A stretch of DNA of 64,000 nucleotides from Terrihalobacillus insolitus. Lineage in GTDB: Bacteria; Bacillota; Bacilli; Bacillales; Amphibacillaceae. This document shows, piece by piece, positions 50,039 to 59,718 of the stretch (positions are counted from its first letter, which is position 1; each line of letters starts with the position of its first letter). Under the pieces are notes generated by a model. The model saw only the letters and a program-made list of their open reading frames with translations. It had not been told where the DNA came from and ran no database searches. The translations under genes were made by a program, and so were the position numbers. The stretch is taken from the NCBI RefSeq assembly GCF_028416575.1, contig NZ_JAMQKB010000002.1:124001-188000 (forward strand), written 5' to 3'.

Positions 50039-50554
50039 CTATGAATTGTTTTCCGCTGGCTCTTTGTCATAATCCAATTCACCGCTTATTTCTATATCAA
50101 ATAATCCATCCCAATCGTCACTCTGAACCATTTCTAATTGCGCTTCCACTAGCATCTTTAAGCGGGTTCGAAACACCTTTGCTTGTTTTTTTAGTTCTTC
50201 CACTTCGATTGTAATACGCCTTGATTTATGCAGTGCTTCGTTAATAATTCGATCTGCATTCTTTTCAGCTTCTTTGATGATCAGTTTCGATTCCTTCGTT
50301 GCATTACTCTTTACTTCTTCAGCTGTCTCCTGTGCAATCAATATTGACTTATTTAACGTTGTCTCTATATTGGTAAAATGACCCAATTTCTCGGATTGTT
50401 GATCCAGTTTTTCTTTTAATTCCTTTTTTTCACGAATAACCATTTCATAATCTTTGATAACCTGATCCAAAAATTCATTTACCTCATCTTCATCATACCC
50501 TCTAAATCCTCTTGTAAACTCTTTATTGTGAATATCAAGTGGTGTTAATGGCAC
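50039..50554 (-). CDS. divIVA: Cell-division protein DivIVA
   Basis: 171 residues from GTG 50554, eight bases after AAGGAGG (the GTG at 50563 overlaps it). Product begins MPLTPLDIHNKEFTRGFRGY, the conserved membrane-binding N-terminus with the exposed Phe/Arg loop, and continues as a long coiled coil. It senses negative membrane curvature at poles and septa, recruiting MinJ/MinD and sporulation factors. Last of the ylm cluster, following ylmH by 123 bases. Confidence 0.95.
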   Translation of the reverse strand: MPLTPLDIHNKEFTRGFRGYDEDEVNEFLDQVIKDYEMVIREKKELKEKLDQQSEKLGHFTNIETTLNKSILIAQETAEEVKSNATKESKLIIKEAEKNADRIINEALHKSRRITIEVEELKKQAKVFRTRLKMLVEAQLEMVQSDDWDGLFDIEISGELDYDKEPAENNS

Positions 50555-50685
50555 ACCTGCCACCTCCTTGCTAATTATTCGTGTCTTATTCCTATAAACG
50601 AATTGAAAATTTTATAGAAGAATTTCATAGAACTAGTATAGAAATAGTTCGACAAAAAGGAAAGAAATCCTTCAAAAAATAGTAT

Positions 50686-51456
50686 TTATTTTAATTTTTC
50701 GATTGTTATTTTCCACTTTTCTTTTTTCGTCATCCCATCAACTCGTGTGATTTTCCCTCTTCCTTTGCCTCTTAAGGAAAGCAGATCTCCTTCTGCTAAT
50801 TTAAAGGCAGGGTCTTCTATCACACGAAAATTCACTTTCACAAGCCCTTTTTGGACAAAGGTTACTGCTTGTTGTCTAGAGATTCGAAACATTTCCTTTA
50901 GAACAACATCTAATCTTAGGGAGGATACAGTAGCATCCTGCTCAACCCAAGATTCATTTGTCACTATTTTTTCATCCAAATCCTTGTCGATAAAGGTTAC
51001 CTTAGCCATTTTCACTTCATTAAAATTCATTTTAACAAAGGAAGCAATATCTGCTGTAACTACAATTTGAATGATTCCATTCCCAACCGTAATGTCCCCT
51101 ATTTTTTTTCGCTTCATACCAAGGGATAAAAATGCACCGAGAACATCGCGGTGTTCTAGCTTAACAAATTTATCAGGATACTTCGCTTCCAACAACACAA
51201 TTTGATAGTCTTCCTCTGTAAGTTCAACATAATAAGGAGCCAATACCGCCCGCTTTCTTTCAGCAGCATGACCGCCATATACACCCCAAACAACATCATC
51301 GCTATTACCGATGATAGAAGAAAAAATCGTTTGTTCTCTTGGATCCAAAAAATCGGTTAGCTTCGATTGATAAGACGTTTCAACAGCTTGTCTCCAGGAA
51401 AGTACTTGATCAATGAATGGATGCTCTTCTTTTCGAAAGTGCTGATATAAATCCAT
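50686..51456 (-). CDS. ylmH: S4-domain RNA-binding protein YlmH
   Basis: 256 residues. Folded N-terminal domain and a C-terminal S4 domain (SLRLDVVLKEMFRISRQQAV then LVKVNFRVI). YlmH joins RqcH-independent ribosome rescue of stalled 50S-peptidyl-tRNA complexes in B. subtilis; it also sits by custom next to division genes. In this genome rqcH is also present, 40 kb away. A hairpin at 51484-51511 and repeat R3 separate it from ylmG, so it may have its own promoter. Confidence 0.9.
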   Translation of the reverse strand: MDLYQHFRKEEHPFIDQVLSWRQAVETSYQSKLTDFLDPREQTIFSSIIGNSDDVVWGVYGGHAAERKRAVLAPYYVELTEEDYQIVLLEAKYPDKFVKLEHRDVLGAFLSLGMKRKKIGDITVGNGIIQIVVTADIASFVKMNFNEVKMAKVTFIDKDLDEKIVTNESWVEQDATVSSLRLDVVLKEMFRISRQQAVTFVQKGLVKVNFRVIEDPAFKLAEGDLLSLRGKGRGKITRVDGMTKKEKWKITIEKLK

Positions 51457-51483
51457 ACATTCACCCCCTTAAAAATGGCCGTT

Positions 51484-51511
51484 AAAAAACTTGGCGTTAG
51501 GCCAAGTTTTT
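51484..51511 (-). terminator. Terminator-like hairpin between ylmG and ylmH
   Basis: AAAACTTGGC and GCCAAGTTTT pair perfectly around five bases; on the minus strand TTTTTTAAC follows. It could stop transcripts from sepF-ylmG before ylmH. Confidence 0.65.
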
Positions 51512-51526
51512 ATTATCAAACCCTAT

Positions 51527-51683
51527 AGAGGTTGTTCAAAAAGTCACCAAATGATAAGCGGCGCATCTCTTCGTTGGCTTGTTTTTCCGTTACTCACGTA
51601 TTAAAAGCATACGCTCCGTTACTCAAAACAGCGCCGCCTCGACCTGCTTGCTTCTAATTTGCCGACTTTTTGAACACGCACTT
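51527..51683. repeat. Palindromic repeat R3
   Basis: 157 bases, same orientation as R2 but without the central hairpin block: after ATAAGCGGCGCATCTC the sequence goes straight to TTCGTTGGCTTGTTTTTCC. It abuts the ylmG stop codon, whose TAA overlaps the end of the element. Confidence 0.85.
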
Positions 51684-51945
51684 ATACGATCATTCTAAAT
51701 AATTGTACAAGTCCACTACGAGCAAAATTTAAAACAAGAATTGCCACAATCGGCGAAATATCGATCATACCTAAAGGCGGGATAATCTTCCGAAAGGGCT
51801 CTAAAAATGGCTCGCTAATTTTCGCCAAAAACACACCGAAAGATGATTCCCTTGCTCCAGGGAACCAAGACATAAAGATATAAGCGATTAACGCATATGT
51901 ATAAATCATAATTGCATAATCAAGAATTACATATAATTGGTACAT
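51682..51945 (-). CDS. ylmG: YggT-family membrane protein YlmG
   Basis: 87 residues, two membrane helices. Motif [20 protein letters not shown] and [20 protein letters not shown] are typical. YggT proteins are linked to FtsZ-ring organisation and, in plants, to thylakoid and nucleoid positioning; the biochemical role is unknown. It follows sepF by 23 bases. Confidence 0.92.
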   Translation of the reverse strand: MYQLYVILDYAIMIYTYALIAYIFMSWFPGARESSFGVFLAKISEPFLEPFRKIIPPLGMIDISPIVAILVLNFARSGLVQLFRMIV

Positions 51946-51968
51946 TTCTATAAACCACCTCTTTTTTT

Positions 51969-52379
51969 CTATTCTTCGATCACTAATTCAGAAATAGAAC
52001 CTGAAACATCAACATTATCAGGTGTGCAAAGAAAAGTATGCTCCCCTAACTTCTGAATGTTCCCTGCAATAGCATACACCGTCCCACTAAGAAAGTCGAT
52101 TATTTGCTTGGCTTGTGCATGATCAACTCTTTGTAAGTTAATAATAACGGATCGACGGTTTACAATATGATCCGCTATTTCCTGTGCTTCACTATACGTT
52201 CTTGGCTCACAGAGTATGACTTTCGACTGTGAAGTAACACTCTTTAAGCTTACAACTTTTGAACCTAATTGGTTTTGGCTCGATCGATTATCGGAATTCT
52301 GTAGCTGCTGTTCTGCCTCTACGTATTCGTATTCATCTTCTAGTGTAAAAAACGTTTTAATTTTATTTCGTAAGCTCAT
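51969..52379 (-). CDS. sepF: Cell-division protein SepF
   Basis: 136 residues. An N-terminal membrane-binding amphipathic helix ([10 protein letters not shown]) and acidic linker precede the SepF core ([20 protein letters not shown] and [20 protein letters not shown]). It tethers and bundles FtsZ filaments at the septum. Neighbours ylmE and ylmG are cotranscribed. Confidence 0.95.
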   Translation of the reverse strand: MSLRNKIKTFFTLEDEYEYVEAEQQLQNSDNRSSQNQLGSKVVSLKSVTSQSKVILCEPRTYSEAQEIADHIVNRRSVIINLQRVDHAQAKQIIDFLSGTVYAIAGNIQKLGEHTFLCTPDNVDVSGSISELVIEE

Positions 52380-52390
52380 TGCTTTTCACC

Positions 52391-53071
52391 TCAACGATTT
52401 GATTCCCCCACAAGTTTGGAGCCAATACGTACATGTGTTGCACCTTCCTCAACCGCAATTTGATAATCATTGCTCATTCCCATGGATAAATAGTTACAAG
52501 GGGCATGAGCGTAAGACTTCGATCGAATTTGGTCGCGTAGCTCTCGTAAAGAACGAAATGTTTTTCGTAAAATTGCTTCATCCTCAACAAAAGGTGCCAT
52601 TGTCATTAGTCCAATTACTTCAATATTAGGATAGTTCCCTAATTGCTCGATAAAGGGTAGCACATCCTTTTTCAATAAGCCATGCTTTGTATTCTCTTCA
52701 CTAATGTTAACCTGTATAAAGCAGGGCATTTTTTTTGAAGTGCGTTTCTGAATTTCTTTGGCCAAAGACAAACGATCCAAAGAATGAATCACAGCAACTT
52801 GATCAATGATCTCTTTCACTTTTCGAGATTGCAATGTCCCGATAAAATGCCATGTCGCTGTTTGAGACAATTGTTCGAATTTTTCATTAAGTCCTTCAGC
52901 ACGATTTTCACCTAGATGACGTATCCCTGCATCAATTGCTTCCTTCGCTCGTTCAATTGTAACATATTTCGTCACAGCAATGATATTTACTTCTTCTGGA
53001 TTACGTCCAGCTCGTTCACAAGCCTGTCTGATTTTTTCCTGTATGTCTGCTAAATTTGAAGCAACGTCCAT
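52391..53071 (-). CDS. ylmE: YggS-family pyridoxal phosphate homeostasis protein YlmE
   Basis: 226 residues from ATG 53071 (AAAGGGG upstream). PLP-binding Lys in IIAVTKYVTIERAKEAI, and glycine-rich HLGENRAEGL; the C-terminal SMGMSNDYQIAVEEGATHVR motif binds phosphate. YggS proteins keep PLP and amino-acid pools balanced; no catalytic reaction is established. Between pgeF and sepF. Confidence 0.93.
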   Translation of the reverse strand: MDVASNLADIQEKIRQACERAGRNPEEVNIIAVTKYVTIERAKEAIDAGIRHLGENRAEGLNEKFEQLSQTATWHFIGTLQSRKVKEIIDQVAVIHSLDRLSLAKEIQKRTSKKMPCFIQVNISEENTKHGLLKKDVLPFIEQLGNYPNIEVIGLMTMAPFVEDEAILRKTFRSLRELRDQIRSKSYAHAPCNYLSMGMSNDYQIAVEEGATHVRIGSKLVGESNR

Positions 53072-53123
53072 GTATATCCCCTTCCACATAAAACGAAAAT
53101 ACGATATCCTCTATTTGAGGAAG

Positions 53124-53933
53124 CTATTCATGGTATCCAATAAATCCAATCATTCTTCCTGTTTTGCCATTATCCCTACGATGGGAAAAAAACGTTTCAT
53201 CTTCCTCAAATGTACAATAATTTGATATATGTATATGAGTGTTCTGAATTCCAGCTTGTAAAAGAATTTCATGATTTAAACGTTTTAAGTCTAGCATATA
53301 ATGGCCATTTTTTGTAGGCTTTGTCGTTTTTTCTTTAAAATGGTGTGGAATATGGGATATGACCTTATCATCTACTTCATACTGTGTTTTACCAATACAC
53401 GGTCCAATTGCAGCCTGTATATTAGTAGCTTCAACACCCACTTCTTTCAATTTATCTACCATCACCTTTGCCATTTCATGCACAGATCCGCGCCATCCTG
53501 CATGGGCAATCCCAATCCATTTTGTTATCGGATCAAAAAAATACAGTGGAACACAATCAGCAAATAAGGCAGTAAGTAGGACGCCTTTTTTGTTCGTGAT
53601 CATACCATCACACCCAATGATGGCGTCGTGGTGATTCCGAATACCTTTTCCTTTTTGTTCTGCTGTCACCACAGCAATATCTGTGCCATGAATTTGTTCG
53701 GCAAACACCCATTGCTCTAATGGAAATTCAAGCTCATGAGCAAGCTTGTTTCTGTTTGCAATGACGTCTTCTTTTTTGTCTGGTACGTGCAATCCAAGAT
53801 TCATACTTCGATACGGAGAGCGGCTAATACCACCTTTTCTCGTTGATATCCCAACTCGTAGGCGATCATCGACGGATTCCCACTCTTTTAAGGATAAATA
53901 GGATAGATTTGTTCGTTGAAAAGAGTCTGCCAT
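53124..53933 (-). CDS. pgeF: Peptidoglycan editing factor / polyphenol oxidase-like protein (YlmD, PgeF)
   Basis: About 269 residues; the ATG at 53933 has AGGTGGG at better spacing than ATG 53942. Motifs EQIHG, TALFADCVPLYFFDP, IAHAGWRGSVHEM and SNYCTFEEDETFFSHRR define the DUF152/laccase-domain family, which carries a zinc-type site of Cys and His. Suggested roles include removal of misincorporated L-Ser from muropeptides (E. coli PgeF). It lies between ylmC and ylmE. Confidence 0.92.
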   Translation of the reverse strand: MADSFQRTNLSYLSLKEWESVDDRLRVGISTRKGGISRSPYRSMNLGLHVPDKKEDVIANRNKLAHELEFPLEQWVFAEQIHGTDIAVVTAEQKGKGIRNHHDAIIGCDGMITNKKGVLLTALFADCVPLYFFDPITKWIGIAHAGWRGSVHEMAKVMVDKLKEVGVEATNIQAAIGPCIGKTQYEVDDKVISHIPHHFKEKTTKPTKNGHYMLDLKRLNHEILLQAGIQNTHIHISNYCTFEEDETFFSHRRDNGKTGRMIGFIGYHE

Positions 53934-53991
53934 ACGTTGCATCCCACCTTGTTTTTTTCCATTTTACCATACAGAACCTGTTCCCCAAATA

Positions 53992-54270
53992 CTAATTTTG
54001 CTGATGATCTACTTGATTTAAATAAAGAGTGGGTTGTTGCACCTTTTTTACAAGAATAACATCCTCACCAATTGTCAAGATATGATTCCATGGAATGATT
54101 ATTTCTTCTTCGCTTCCAAATAGGCCCATTACTTTCCCTTTTAACCCGATAACGAGTGCCTGTATGCTTCCTGTATCTACATCAATTTCTAAGTCTGATA
54201 AATGGCCAAGTCTTTTTCCATCCTCCACAACGACAATATCCTTCGTTTGCAATTCAGATAATGTACGCAA
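53992..54270 (-). CDS. ylmC: PRC-barrel protein YlmC/YmxH
   Basis: 92 residues from TTG 54270 (AGGTGG upstream). The PRC-barrel core reads LSELQTKDIVVVEDGKRLGH, LSDLEIDVDTGSIQALVIGL and then FGSEEEIIIPWNHI. The longer frame to 54384 passes through the sigG terminator and is rejected. The YlmC/YmxH family is associated with sporulation genes; its role is unknown. Confidence 0.88.
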   Translation of the reverse strand: MRTLSELQTKDIVVVEDGKRLGHLSDLEIDVDTGSIQALVIGLKGKVMGLFGSEEEIIIPWNHILTIGEDVILVKKVQQPTLYLNQVDHQQN

Positions 54271-54342
54271 TGATACCACCTGCCTTTTTACAACTATATG
54301 CAGGAAATGTGCTATTTTTTCGTTTTTATTCATTAAAACGTT

Positions 54343-54381
54343 AAAAACCCCTTGCCTATTAATAAAATAGACTAAGGGGTT
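54343..54381 (-). terminator. Terminator of sigG
   Basis: AACCCCTT pairs with AAGGGGTT on the minus strand, followed by TTTTTAACG, 16 bases after the sigG stop. Confidence 0.75.
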
Positions 54382-54396
54382 CATTTGGCTATGAGA

Positions 54397-55176
54397 TTAC
54401 TCAAACATTTGTTTATTCATTTCATGAATAGCTGCTTTTTCCAATCGAGATACTTGTGCTTGTGATATGCCAATTTCTTCAGCAACTTCCATTTGTGTTT
54501 TCCCTTGAAAAAATCGTTTGTTAAGAATCATTTTTTCTCGTTCATTCAATCGATGCATGCCCTCTTTTAGTGAAAGCTTGTCTAACCAAAAGGTGTCTTT
54601 ATCTTTTTCATCACTTAGTTGATCCATAACAAATATTGGATCGCCACCATCATTGTAAATTGGTTCAAACAGGGATACTGGATCTTGAATCGCATCCATA
54701 GCAAAGACTATGTCTGAATGCGGCACCCCTAATTCTTCAGCGATTTCCATTGGTGTAGGATCCTTTGATGTCTTACTAATTAACTTTTCTCTAACTTGCA
54801 GTGCTTTATATGCTATATCCCTTAATGATCTTGAGACTCGAATAGGATTATTGTCTCTTAAGTATCGACGGATTTCTCCGATTATCATCGGAACGGCATA
54901 AGTTGAAAATTTAACATTATGACTCAAATCAAAATTATCAATTGATTTCATTAAACCGATACAACCAACTTGAAATAGGTCATCTACATATTCACCACGG
55001 TTATTAAATCGTTGAATAACACTTAGAACAAGCCGTAAATTTCCATTCACTAACTGTTCTCTTGCGGATATGTCTCCTTCTTGCATTTGGCGAAATAATT
55101 TCCTCATTTCTTCATTTTTCAAAACAGGTAATTTAGAGGTATCTACCCCACAGATTTCCACTTTATGTCTTGTCAT
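54397..55176 (-). CDS. sigG: Forespore late sigma factor SigG
   Basis: 259 residues. Region 2 (VDDLFQVGCIGLMKSIDNFD, RYLRDNNPIRVSRSLRDIAY) and region 4 (NEREKMILNKRFFQGKTQME) are intact. It drives late forespore genes. Separated from sigE by 120 bases; in B. subtilis sigG is read from its own SigF/SigG promoter, and a GCATA-type -35 at about 55230-55245 would fit, although the -10 is imperfect. Confidence 0.95.
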   Translation of the reverse strand: MTRHKVEICGVDTSKLPVLKNEEMRKLFRQMQEGDISAREQLVNGNLRLVLSVIQRFNNRGEYVDDLFQVGCIGLMKSIDNFDLSHNVKFSTYAVPMIIGEIRRYLRDNNPIRVSRSLRDIAYKALQVREKLISKTSKDPTPMEIAEELGVPHSDIVFAMDAIQDPVSLFEPIYNDGGDPIFVMDQLSDEKDKDTFWLDKLSLKEGMHRLNEREKMILNKRFFQGKTQMEVAEEIGISQAQVSRLEKAAIHEMNKQMFE

Positions 55177-55296
55177 GTTCTACCCTCCCGATTGGAGATC
55201 TATTCATGGAACAGTATCTCCCCTGGGAAGGAATTTTATGCAAGTCGTTCTTTCTCTTAACCAGCTGTAAACGGTTTAATTACTATTAATAAAGGG

Positions 55297-56016
55297 TTAG
55301 ACCATTTTATTAAATTCTTTTTTCAGCCTCCGGATAATCTTTTTTTCTAAACGTGAAATGTAGGATTGCGAAATGCCTAACATGTCCGCAACATCCTTCT
55401 GTGTTTTTTCCTCTTCTCCAATCAAACCAAATCGAAGCTCCATAATTTGTTTTTCTCGATCATTAAGCTGCTCCAGTGCTTTTTTCAACAAAGATTTATC
55501 TACATTTGCTTCGATTCCCTTCGTGATAATATCGTCATCCGTACCTAGAACATCTGATAACAGAAGTTCATTTCCATCCCAATCAATGTTTAAAGGTTCA
55601 TCAAATGAAATTTCAGATTTTAATTTATTATTTCTCCTCAAGTACATTAAAATTTCGTTCTCAATACATCTCGATGCATAAGTAGCAAGTTTGATTTTTT
55701 TTTCGGGATTAAACGTATTTACAGCTTTAATTAAACCAATTGTACCAATACTAATTAAATCCTCAATATTAATTCCAGTATTTTCGAATTTGCGAGCAAT
55801 GTATACAACTAAGCGCAAATTTCTTTCAATAAGCATGGATCTTGCGGCTTTATCTCCAATGGGTAATCTTTTCAATAACTCCGCTTCTTCTTCTTTTGAC
55901 AAAGGAGGTGGCAATGCCTCACTTCCACCAATATAATATATTTCTTTCGTTTTAAATCCTAATTTTATTAATAGGTTATACCACCATAATTGAATTTTTA
56001 ATTTCCACTTTTTCAT
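55297..56016 (-). CDS. sigE: Mother-cell sigma factor SigE, pro-form
   Basis: 239 residues. The N-terminal pro-sequence ([20 protein letters not shown]) has the membrane-associating amphipathic helix removed by SpoIIGA, and the sigma core follows ([52 protein letters not shown]). It activates early mother-cell genes. It lies 26 bases after spoIIGA, as one operon. Confidence 0.96.
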   Translation of the reverse strand: MKKWKLKIQLWWYNLLIKLGFKTKEIYYIGGSEALPPPLSKEEEAELLKRLPIGDKAARSMLIERNLRLVVYIARKFENTGINIEDLISIGTIGLIKAVNTFNPEKKIKLATYASRCIENEILMYLRRNNKLKSEISFDEPLNIDWDGNELLLSDVLGTDDDIITKGIEANVDKSLLKKALEQLNDREKQIMELRFGLIGEEEKTQKDVADMLGISQSYISRLEKKIIRRLKKEFNKMV

Positions 56017-56042
56017 CTAGTAATCTCTCCTTTGCCTCTGTT

Positions 56043-56963
56043 TTATGCGGAAGAAATGACCGATTGCTTCACTATTTTGGGATGTAACAAACAGTGATAG
56101 CTTCCATCAGTTGCTAAATCCCCAAATTGTAGGCCAATTAATAATTTGTTTGTGGATAATTCCGTATTATTGTAATGCAATAACAAGGACTCTGGTTTAA
56201 TTGCAATCATGAAGGTACGATTTCCATCTACTCCTTGATATGGGACGATGTGCATTTTGCCTTGCCAACCTTCAGGAACAGCTTCAAAGTCCAGCGTTTC
56301 CTGTGCGCCCTCGAGTAATGACCATTCCGTTTTACTAAACCAATTTGCCAGAAAGCTTTGGTCACAGATGATTACTGGTCTTTGAGATAGTGGATCGACA
56401 AGCTGGTTCCCACTATCAATATAACCAGTAGTTGAAAAACGCTTTCCCTTCATTTGAATCGTAACCTCACATAGTTGGTCATAATGTATTTTTTCGCCTT
56501 CTTGCCTGTCCATTCGGGATTTCGTAAACCACCAAATAATAGGAAATCCAATGGCGACAAATATCCAACTGATTTGATCCCCGTATCCTGTCTTGAAGGT
56601 TAACATGGCATTCCCTGTTGTATTAAACTGTTGTCCAAGTAAAAAATGACTGGCGATTAATCCACCTCCAAGAGTGAAAGTGATAAAATAAAAAGAAAGG
56701 ATTCTTTTTATATACTGTCTCGTATTCTTAAATCCAAATGCACACCATATAATGATGAAGGAATATAATCCTTTCCCAAGTGGAGAAGTAAGAAAAGAGT
56801 CTGGAAAATAAATTGTAAGAGGAACAATAATCGAGGCTACAAAGGCCCCGAATGCAACACGTAATCTCTTAGTATTATCTTTTGTGATCCATTGTGTTAA
56901 CAGAAGAATCATAAAGTCTAACAATAAATTCAGTACCCAAACTGCATCTAAGTAAATCTCCAC
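56043..56963 (-). CDS. spoIIGA: Sporulation sigma-E factor-processing protease SpoIIGA
   Basis: 306 residues from GTG 56963 (AAGGAAG upstream). Five membrane helices in residues 1-150, then a protease domain with the aspartic-type DSGNQLVDPLSQRPVIICD (Asp catalytic). It is activated by SpoIIR at the septum and cleaves pro-SigE. The upstream region has Spo0A-type promoter elements. Confidence 0.93.
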   Translation of the reverse strand: MEIYLDAVWVLNLLLDFMILLLTQWITKDNTKRLRVAFGAFVASIIVPLTIYFPDSFLTSPLGKGLYSFIIIWCAFGFKNTRQYIKRILSFYFITFTLGGGLIASHFLLGQQFNTTGNAMLTFKTGYGDQISWIFVAIGFPIIWWFTKSRMDRQEGEKIHYDQLCEVTIQMKGKRFSTTGYIDSGNQLVDPLSQRPVIICDQSFLANWFSKTEWSLLEGAQETLDFEAVPEGWQGKMHIVPYQGVDGNRTFMIAIKPESLLLHYNNTELSTNKLLIGLQFGDLATDGSYHCLLHPKIVKQSVISSA

Positions 56964-57009
56964 CTTTTTCTTCCTTTCGAATCAAGTGCATTTATGAGGA
57001 TTTGAAGCT

Positions 57010-57097
57010 AGTATAACGAAGATGAAAACAGAAGTCTGTCACATTTTGTGTTCTATCAACGACTTATTTTTAGAACTTATTAGTGATTTTGTCGGAA
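57010..57097 (-). promoter_or_regulatory. Spo0A-type promoter of the spoIIG operon
   Basis: On the minus strand GTGACA (57042-57037) and TATACT (57015-57010) are 21 bases apart, a long spacer like that of the B. subtilis spoIIG promoter, which Spo0A~P activates. A 0A-box-like TTCCGACAAAA (57097-57087, near TTCGACAAA) lies upstream. Spacing and box position are plausible but unproven. Confidence 0.45.
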
Positions 57098-57104
57098 GCA
57101 AAAT

Positions 57105-57165
57105 GAATATAAGTTGGAAGCAGGAAGTCGGAGATTGGAAGTCGGAAGTTAGAAACAGGAAAAGA
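57105..57165. repeat. Low-complexity GGAAGTCGGA-like direct repeats
   Basis: Imperfect short units of the type TTGGAAGTCGGAAGTT recur (57109-57150) just before the ftsZ terminator. Purine-rich, non-coding. Confidence 0.5.
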
Positions 57166-57202
57166 AAAAAAGGATCAAAAGATATAATTCCTTTTGATCC
57201 TT
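57165..57202 (-). terminator. Terminator of ftsZ
   Basis: AAGGATCAAAAG pairs with CTTTTGATCCTT, followed by TTTTTTTCTTTTCC on the minus strand, 31 bases after the ftsZ stop. Confidence 0.9.
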
Positions 57203-57232
57203 CTCAAATCTATGTTTGAATTTTATTCGATT

Positions 57233-58366
57233 TTATCTTCTTCGATTTCGATTTCGCAAAAAGGTAGGTATATCTAATGTATCTTCTTCTTGCTTTACTT
57301 TTTGCTGTGTTTGGGTCTCACGACGTGGATCTTCCCTGCGTCTTTCAGTTGACGCTTGCTGGGCTGTATTTACTACTGGACGTTGCTTTGGTTGATTGCC
57401 GCTCGATAATTTAGATTCTTCAAAGCCTGTTGCGATAACAGTTACAACGATTTCCTCTTTGAGATCTTCATTAATAACAGAACCAAAAATAACATTCACT
57501 TCCTGGTCTGCAGCAGACGTAACGATATCCGCTGCTTCTTGAACCTCATACAAGCTTAAATTGGCACCTCCGCTTATATTCATTAATACACCATGTGCAC
57601 CATCAATAGAAGTCTCCAGAAGTGGAGACGATATAGCTTTTTTTGCTGCTTCAGTTGCACGGCTTTCTCCAGTTGCAACCCCAATTCCCATTAATGCTGA
57701 TCCTTTGTCAGACATGATTGTTTTCACGTCCGCAAAATCAACGTTAATTAGCCCTGGTACAGCAATTAAATCAGAGATACCTTGTACACCTTGCCTAAGA
57801 ACATTGTCGGCTTCTCGGAATGCTTCTAGCATCGGTGTATTTTTATCAACAATTTCGAGTAAGCGATCATTAGGAATGACAATCAGCGTGTCCACATTCG
57901 TTTTAAATGCGTCAATTCCAGTCATTGCTTGTGTTGATCTTTTTCGACCCTCAAAAAGAAACGGACGAGTGACAACACCAACCGTTAACGCACCTATCTC
58001 TTTTGCAATCTGTGCAATGACAGGGGCAGCACCAGTTCCTGTACCTCCACCCATTCCAGCTGTAACGAATACCATGTCGGCACCTTGCAATGCTTCTTCA
58101 ATTTGTTCTTTGCTTTCTTCAGCAGCCTTGCGACCAACCTCAGGATTCGCACCTGCTCCCAGACCCCGTGTAAGCTTCGTACCTATTTGCATTTTAACTT
58201 CTGCTTTTGATAAATTTAGAGCCTGTGCATCCGTGTTGACAGCGATAAATTCCACACCTTGTACTCCGTGCTCAATCATTCGATTAACCGCATTGCTACC
58301 GCCACCACCAACGCCGATTACTTTGATCGTTGCTAGCTGATCCAAATTCGTATCGAAATCTAACAT
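57233..58366 (-). CDS. ftsZ: Cell-division GTPase FtsZ
   Basis: 377 residues. Tubulin signature [13 protein letters not shown] (about 105-117), synergy loop [11 protein letters not shown], a Gln/Arg-rich linker and the conserved C-terminal peptide [16 protein letters not shown] that binds FtsA and SepF. It forms the Z-ring. Follows ftsA by 77 bases; its terminator is at 57165-57202. The long opposite-strand frame here is an antisense shadow. Confidence 0.97.
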   Translation of the reverse strand: MLDFDTNLDQLATIKVIGVGGGGSNAVNRMIEHGVQGVEFIAVNTDAQALNLSKAEVKMQIGTKLTRGLGAGANPEVGRKAAEESKEQIEEALQGADMVFVTAGMGGGTGTGAAPVIAQIAKEIGALTVGVVTRPFLFEGRKRSTQAMTGIDAFKTNVDTLIVIPNDRLLEIVDKNTPMLEAFREADNVLRQGVQGISDLIAVPGLINVDFADVKTIMSDKGSALMGIGVATGESRATEAAKKAISSPLLETSIDGAHGVLMNISGGANLSLYEVQEAADIVTSAADQEVNVIFGSVINEDLKEEIVVTVIATGFEESKLSSGNQPKQRPVVNTAQQASTERRREDPRRETQTQQKVKQEEDTLDIPTFLRNRNRRR

Positions 58367-58443
58367 CTTTCGTTCCTCCTAAATTTGCAAGATTACAAGA
58401 TTCGTTGAAGTTATGTTCATTTCCATGTCATTTAAAGCGCACT

Positions 58444-59718
58444 TTAATCGAAAAAATATTTAAACAGATTAGCGATTCCTGAATCCTTTTTCTTTTGCAC
58501 TGTTGTTTCATCGTTTTTCTGTGTTCTTTTTATTTTCTTAGACTTCGGTTCCTCATACATCGTTACAGATTGAAACAATTCTTTACCTTGTATTTTCGCA
58601 TTACGATAGGCAAATTGCAAGATACCTACGCCTGAAGTATATTGAGGCTCTCTAACCCCAATATAATCTGGAATAGCAACCCGAACATTTGTCTGAAATA
58701 TATCTTGAGCGAGATCAAGAACGCCAGGCATACTCATGGATCCCCCTGTTAGTACATATCCACCAGGGATTTCCTGATATCCCATTTTTCTAATCTCACT
58801 TTCAGCAAAAACAAATATTTCTTCTAATCTAGCTTCTATCATATCAGAAATTTGCAGCTGATTAAATGTTTGTCTTTTGTTACTTCCAATAATAGACGCT
58901 TCAAAGGTTTCCTCTTCTCTCGCATCGTCAAAGAATGCATGGCCATGATTTACTTTAATTTCTTCCGCTTCTTCAGAGGATGTGCGAATACCAATTGAAA
59001 GATCCTTTGTAATGTTGTCTCCACCTAACGGAATAACACTAGTAGAAACGAGATGATCATTTTCAAAAATGGAAACAGTTGTACTACCGCCACCAACATC
59101 AATTAAAGCGACACCAAGGTTTTTCTCATCCTTTGATAAGGCGATCGAACCAGAAGCAAGTGGCTGTAAACAGATATCAAGCACCTCAAGATTAGCTCGT
59201 TCCACGCACTTCAAGATATTATGTAAAACTGTCTTAGAGCAAGTAATAATCGTTCCTTCCATCTCTAATCGTACACCAATCATTCCTCGAGGATCGTTAA
59301 TCTCATCAAGTCCATCAACAATAAACTGTCTTGGTATAACATCAATAATCTCGCGTTCAGGTGGAATGGAAATTACTTGTGCTGCATCGATTACTCTATT
59401 GATATCATCGTTCCCTATTTCCTTGTTATCACTAGAAACCGCAACAACGCCATGGCAAGGCTGCAAATTTATATGGTTACCGTCTACTCCGACAACCACC
59501 CGATCAATGTGCATATCCACCATACGTTCCGCTTGTTCGACTGCTGTTTTAATGGATTGTACAGTTTGATCTATATCAACAATGGCACCTTTTTTCATTC
59601 CGTTTGATTTCGCTGTACCAACTCCAATAATATTTAAAGAATCCTGTAGTACTTCACCAATTATCACTTTAATTTTTGATGTACCGATGTCTAGACTAAC
59701 CAATATCTCATTGTTCAA
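58444..59718 (-). CDS. ftsA: Cell-division actin-like protein FtsA
   Basis: 424 residues from TTG 59718 (AGGAGGTG upstream). Actin-fold phosphate loops SLDIGTSKIKVIIGE and ALIDVGGGSTTVSIFEND, adenosine motif YVLTGGSMSMPGV, and the amphipathic membrane anchor GIANLFKYFF at the end. It anchors FtsZ to the membrane. The upstream 192 bases hold no gene. Confidence 0.96.
   Translation of the reverse strand: MNNEILVSLDIGTSKIKVIIGEVLQDSLNIIGVGTAKSNGMKKGAIVDIDQTVQSIKTAVEQAERMVDMHIDRVVVGVDGNHINLQPCHGVVAVSSDNKEIGNDDINRVIDAAQVISIPPEREIIDVIPRQFIVDGLDEINDPRGMIGVRLEMEGTIITCSKTVLHNILKCVERANLEVLDICLQPLASGSIALSKDEKNLGVALIDVGGGSTTVSIFENDHLVSTSVIPLGGDNITKDLSIGIRTSSEEAEEIKVNHGHAFFDDAREEETFEASIIGSNKRQTFNQLQISDMIEARLEEIFVFAESEIRKMGYQEIPGGYVLTGGSMSMPGVLDLAQDIFQTNVRVAIPDYIGVREPQYTSGVGILQFAYRNAKIQGKELFQSVTMYEEPKSKKIKRTQKNDETTVQKKKDSGIANLFKYFFD

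Noticed and set aside
57105..57165. CRISPR-like repeats
   Set aside because: Units are too short, irregular and without spacers; no cas gene in the window. No CRISPR array was seen anywhere.
57561..58340. 259-codon plus-strand frame opposite ftsZ
   Set aside because: It is the antisense shadow of a highly conserved gene, with no ribosome binding site and Ser/Pro/Ile-rich non-protein-like composition.
59069..59569. 166-codon plus-strand frame opposite ftsA
   Set aside because: Shadow of ftsA, no start signals and no family resemblance.
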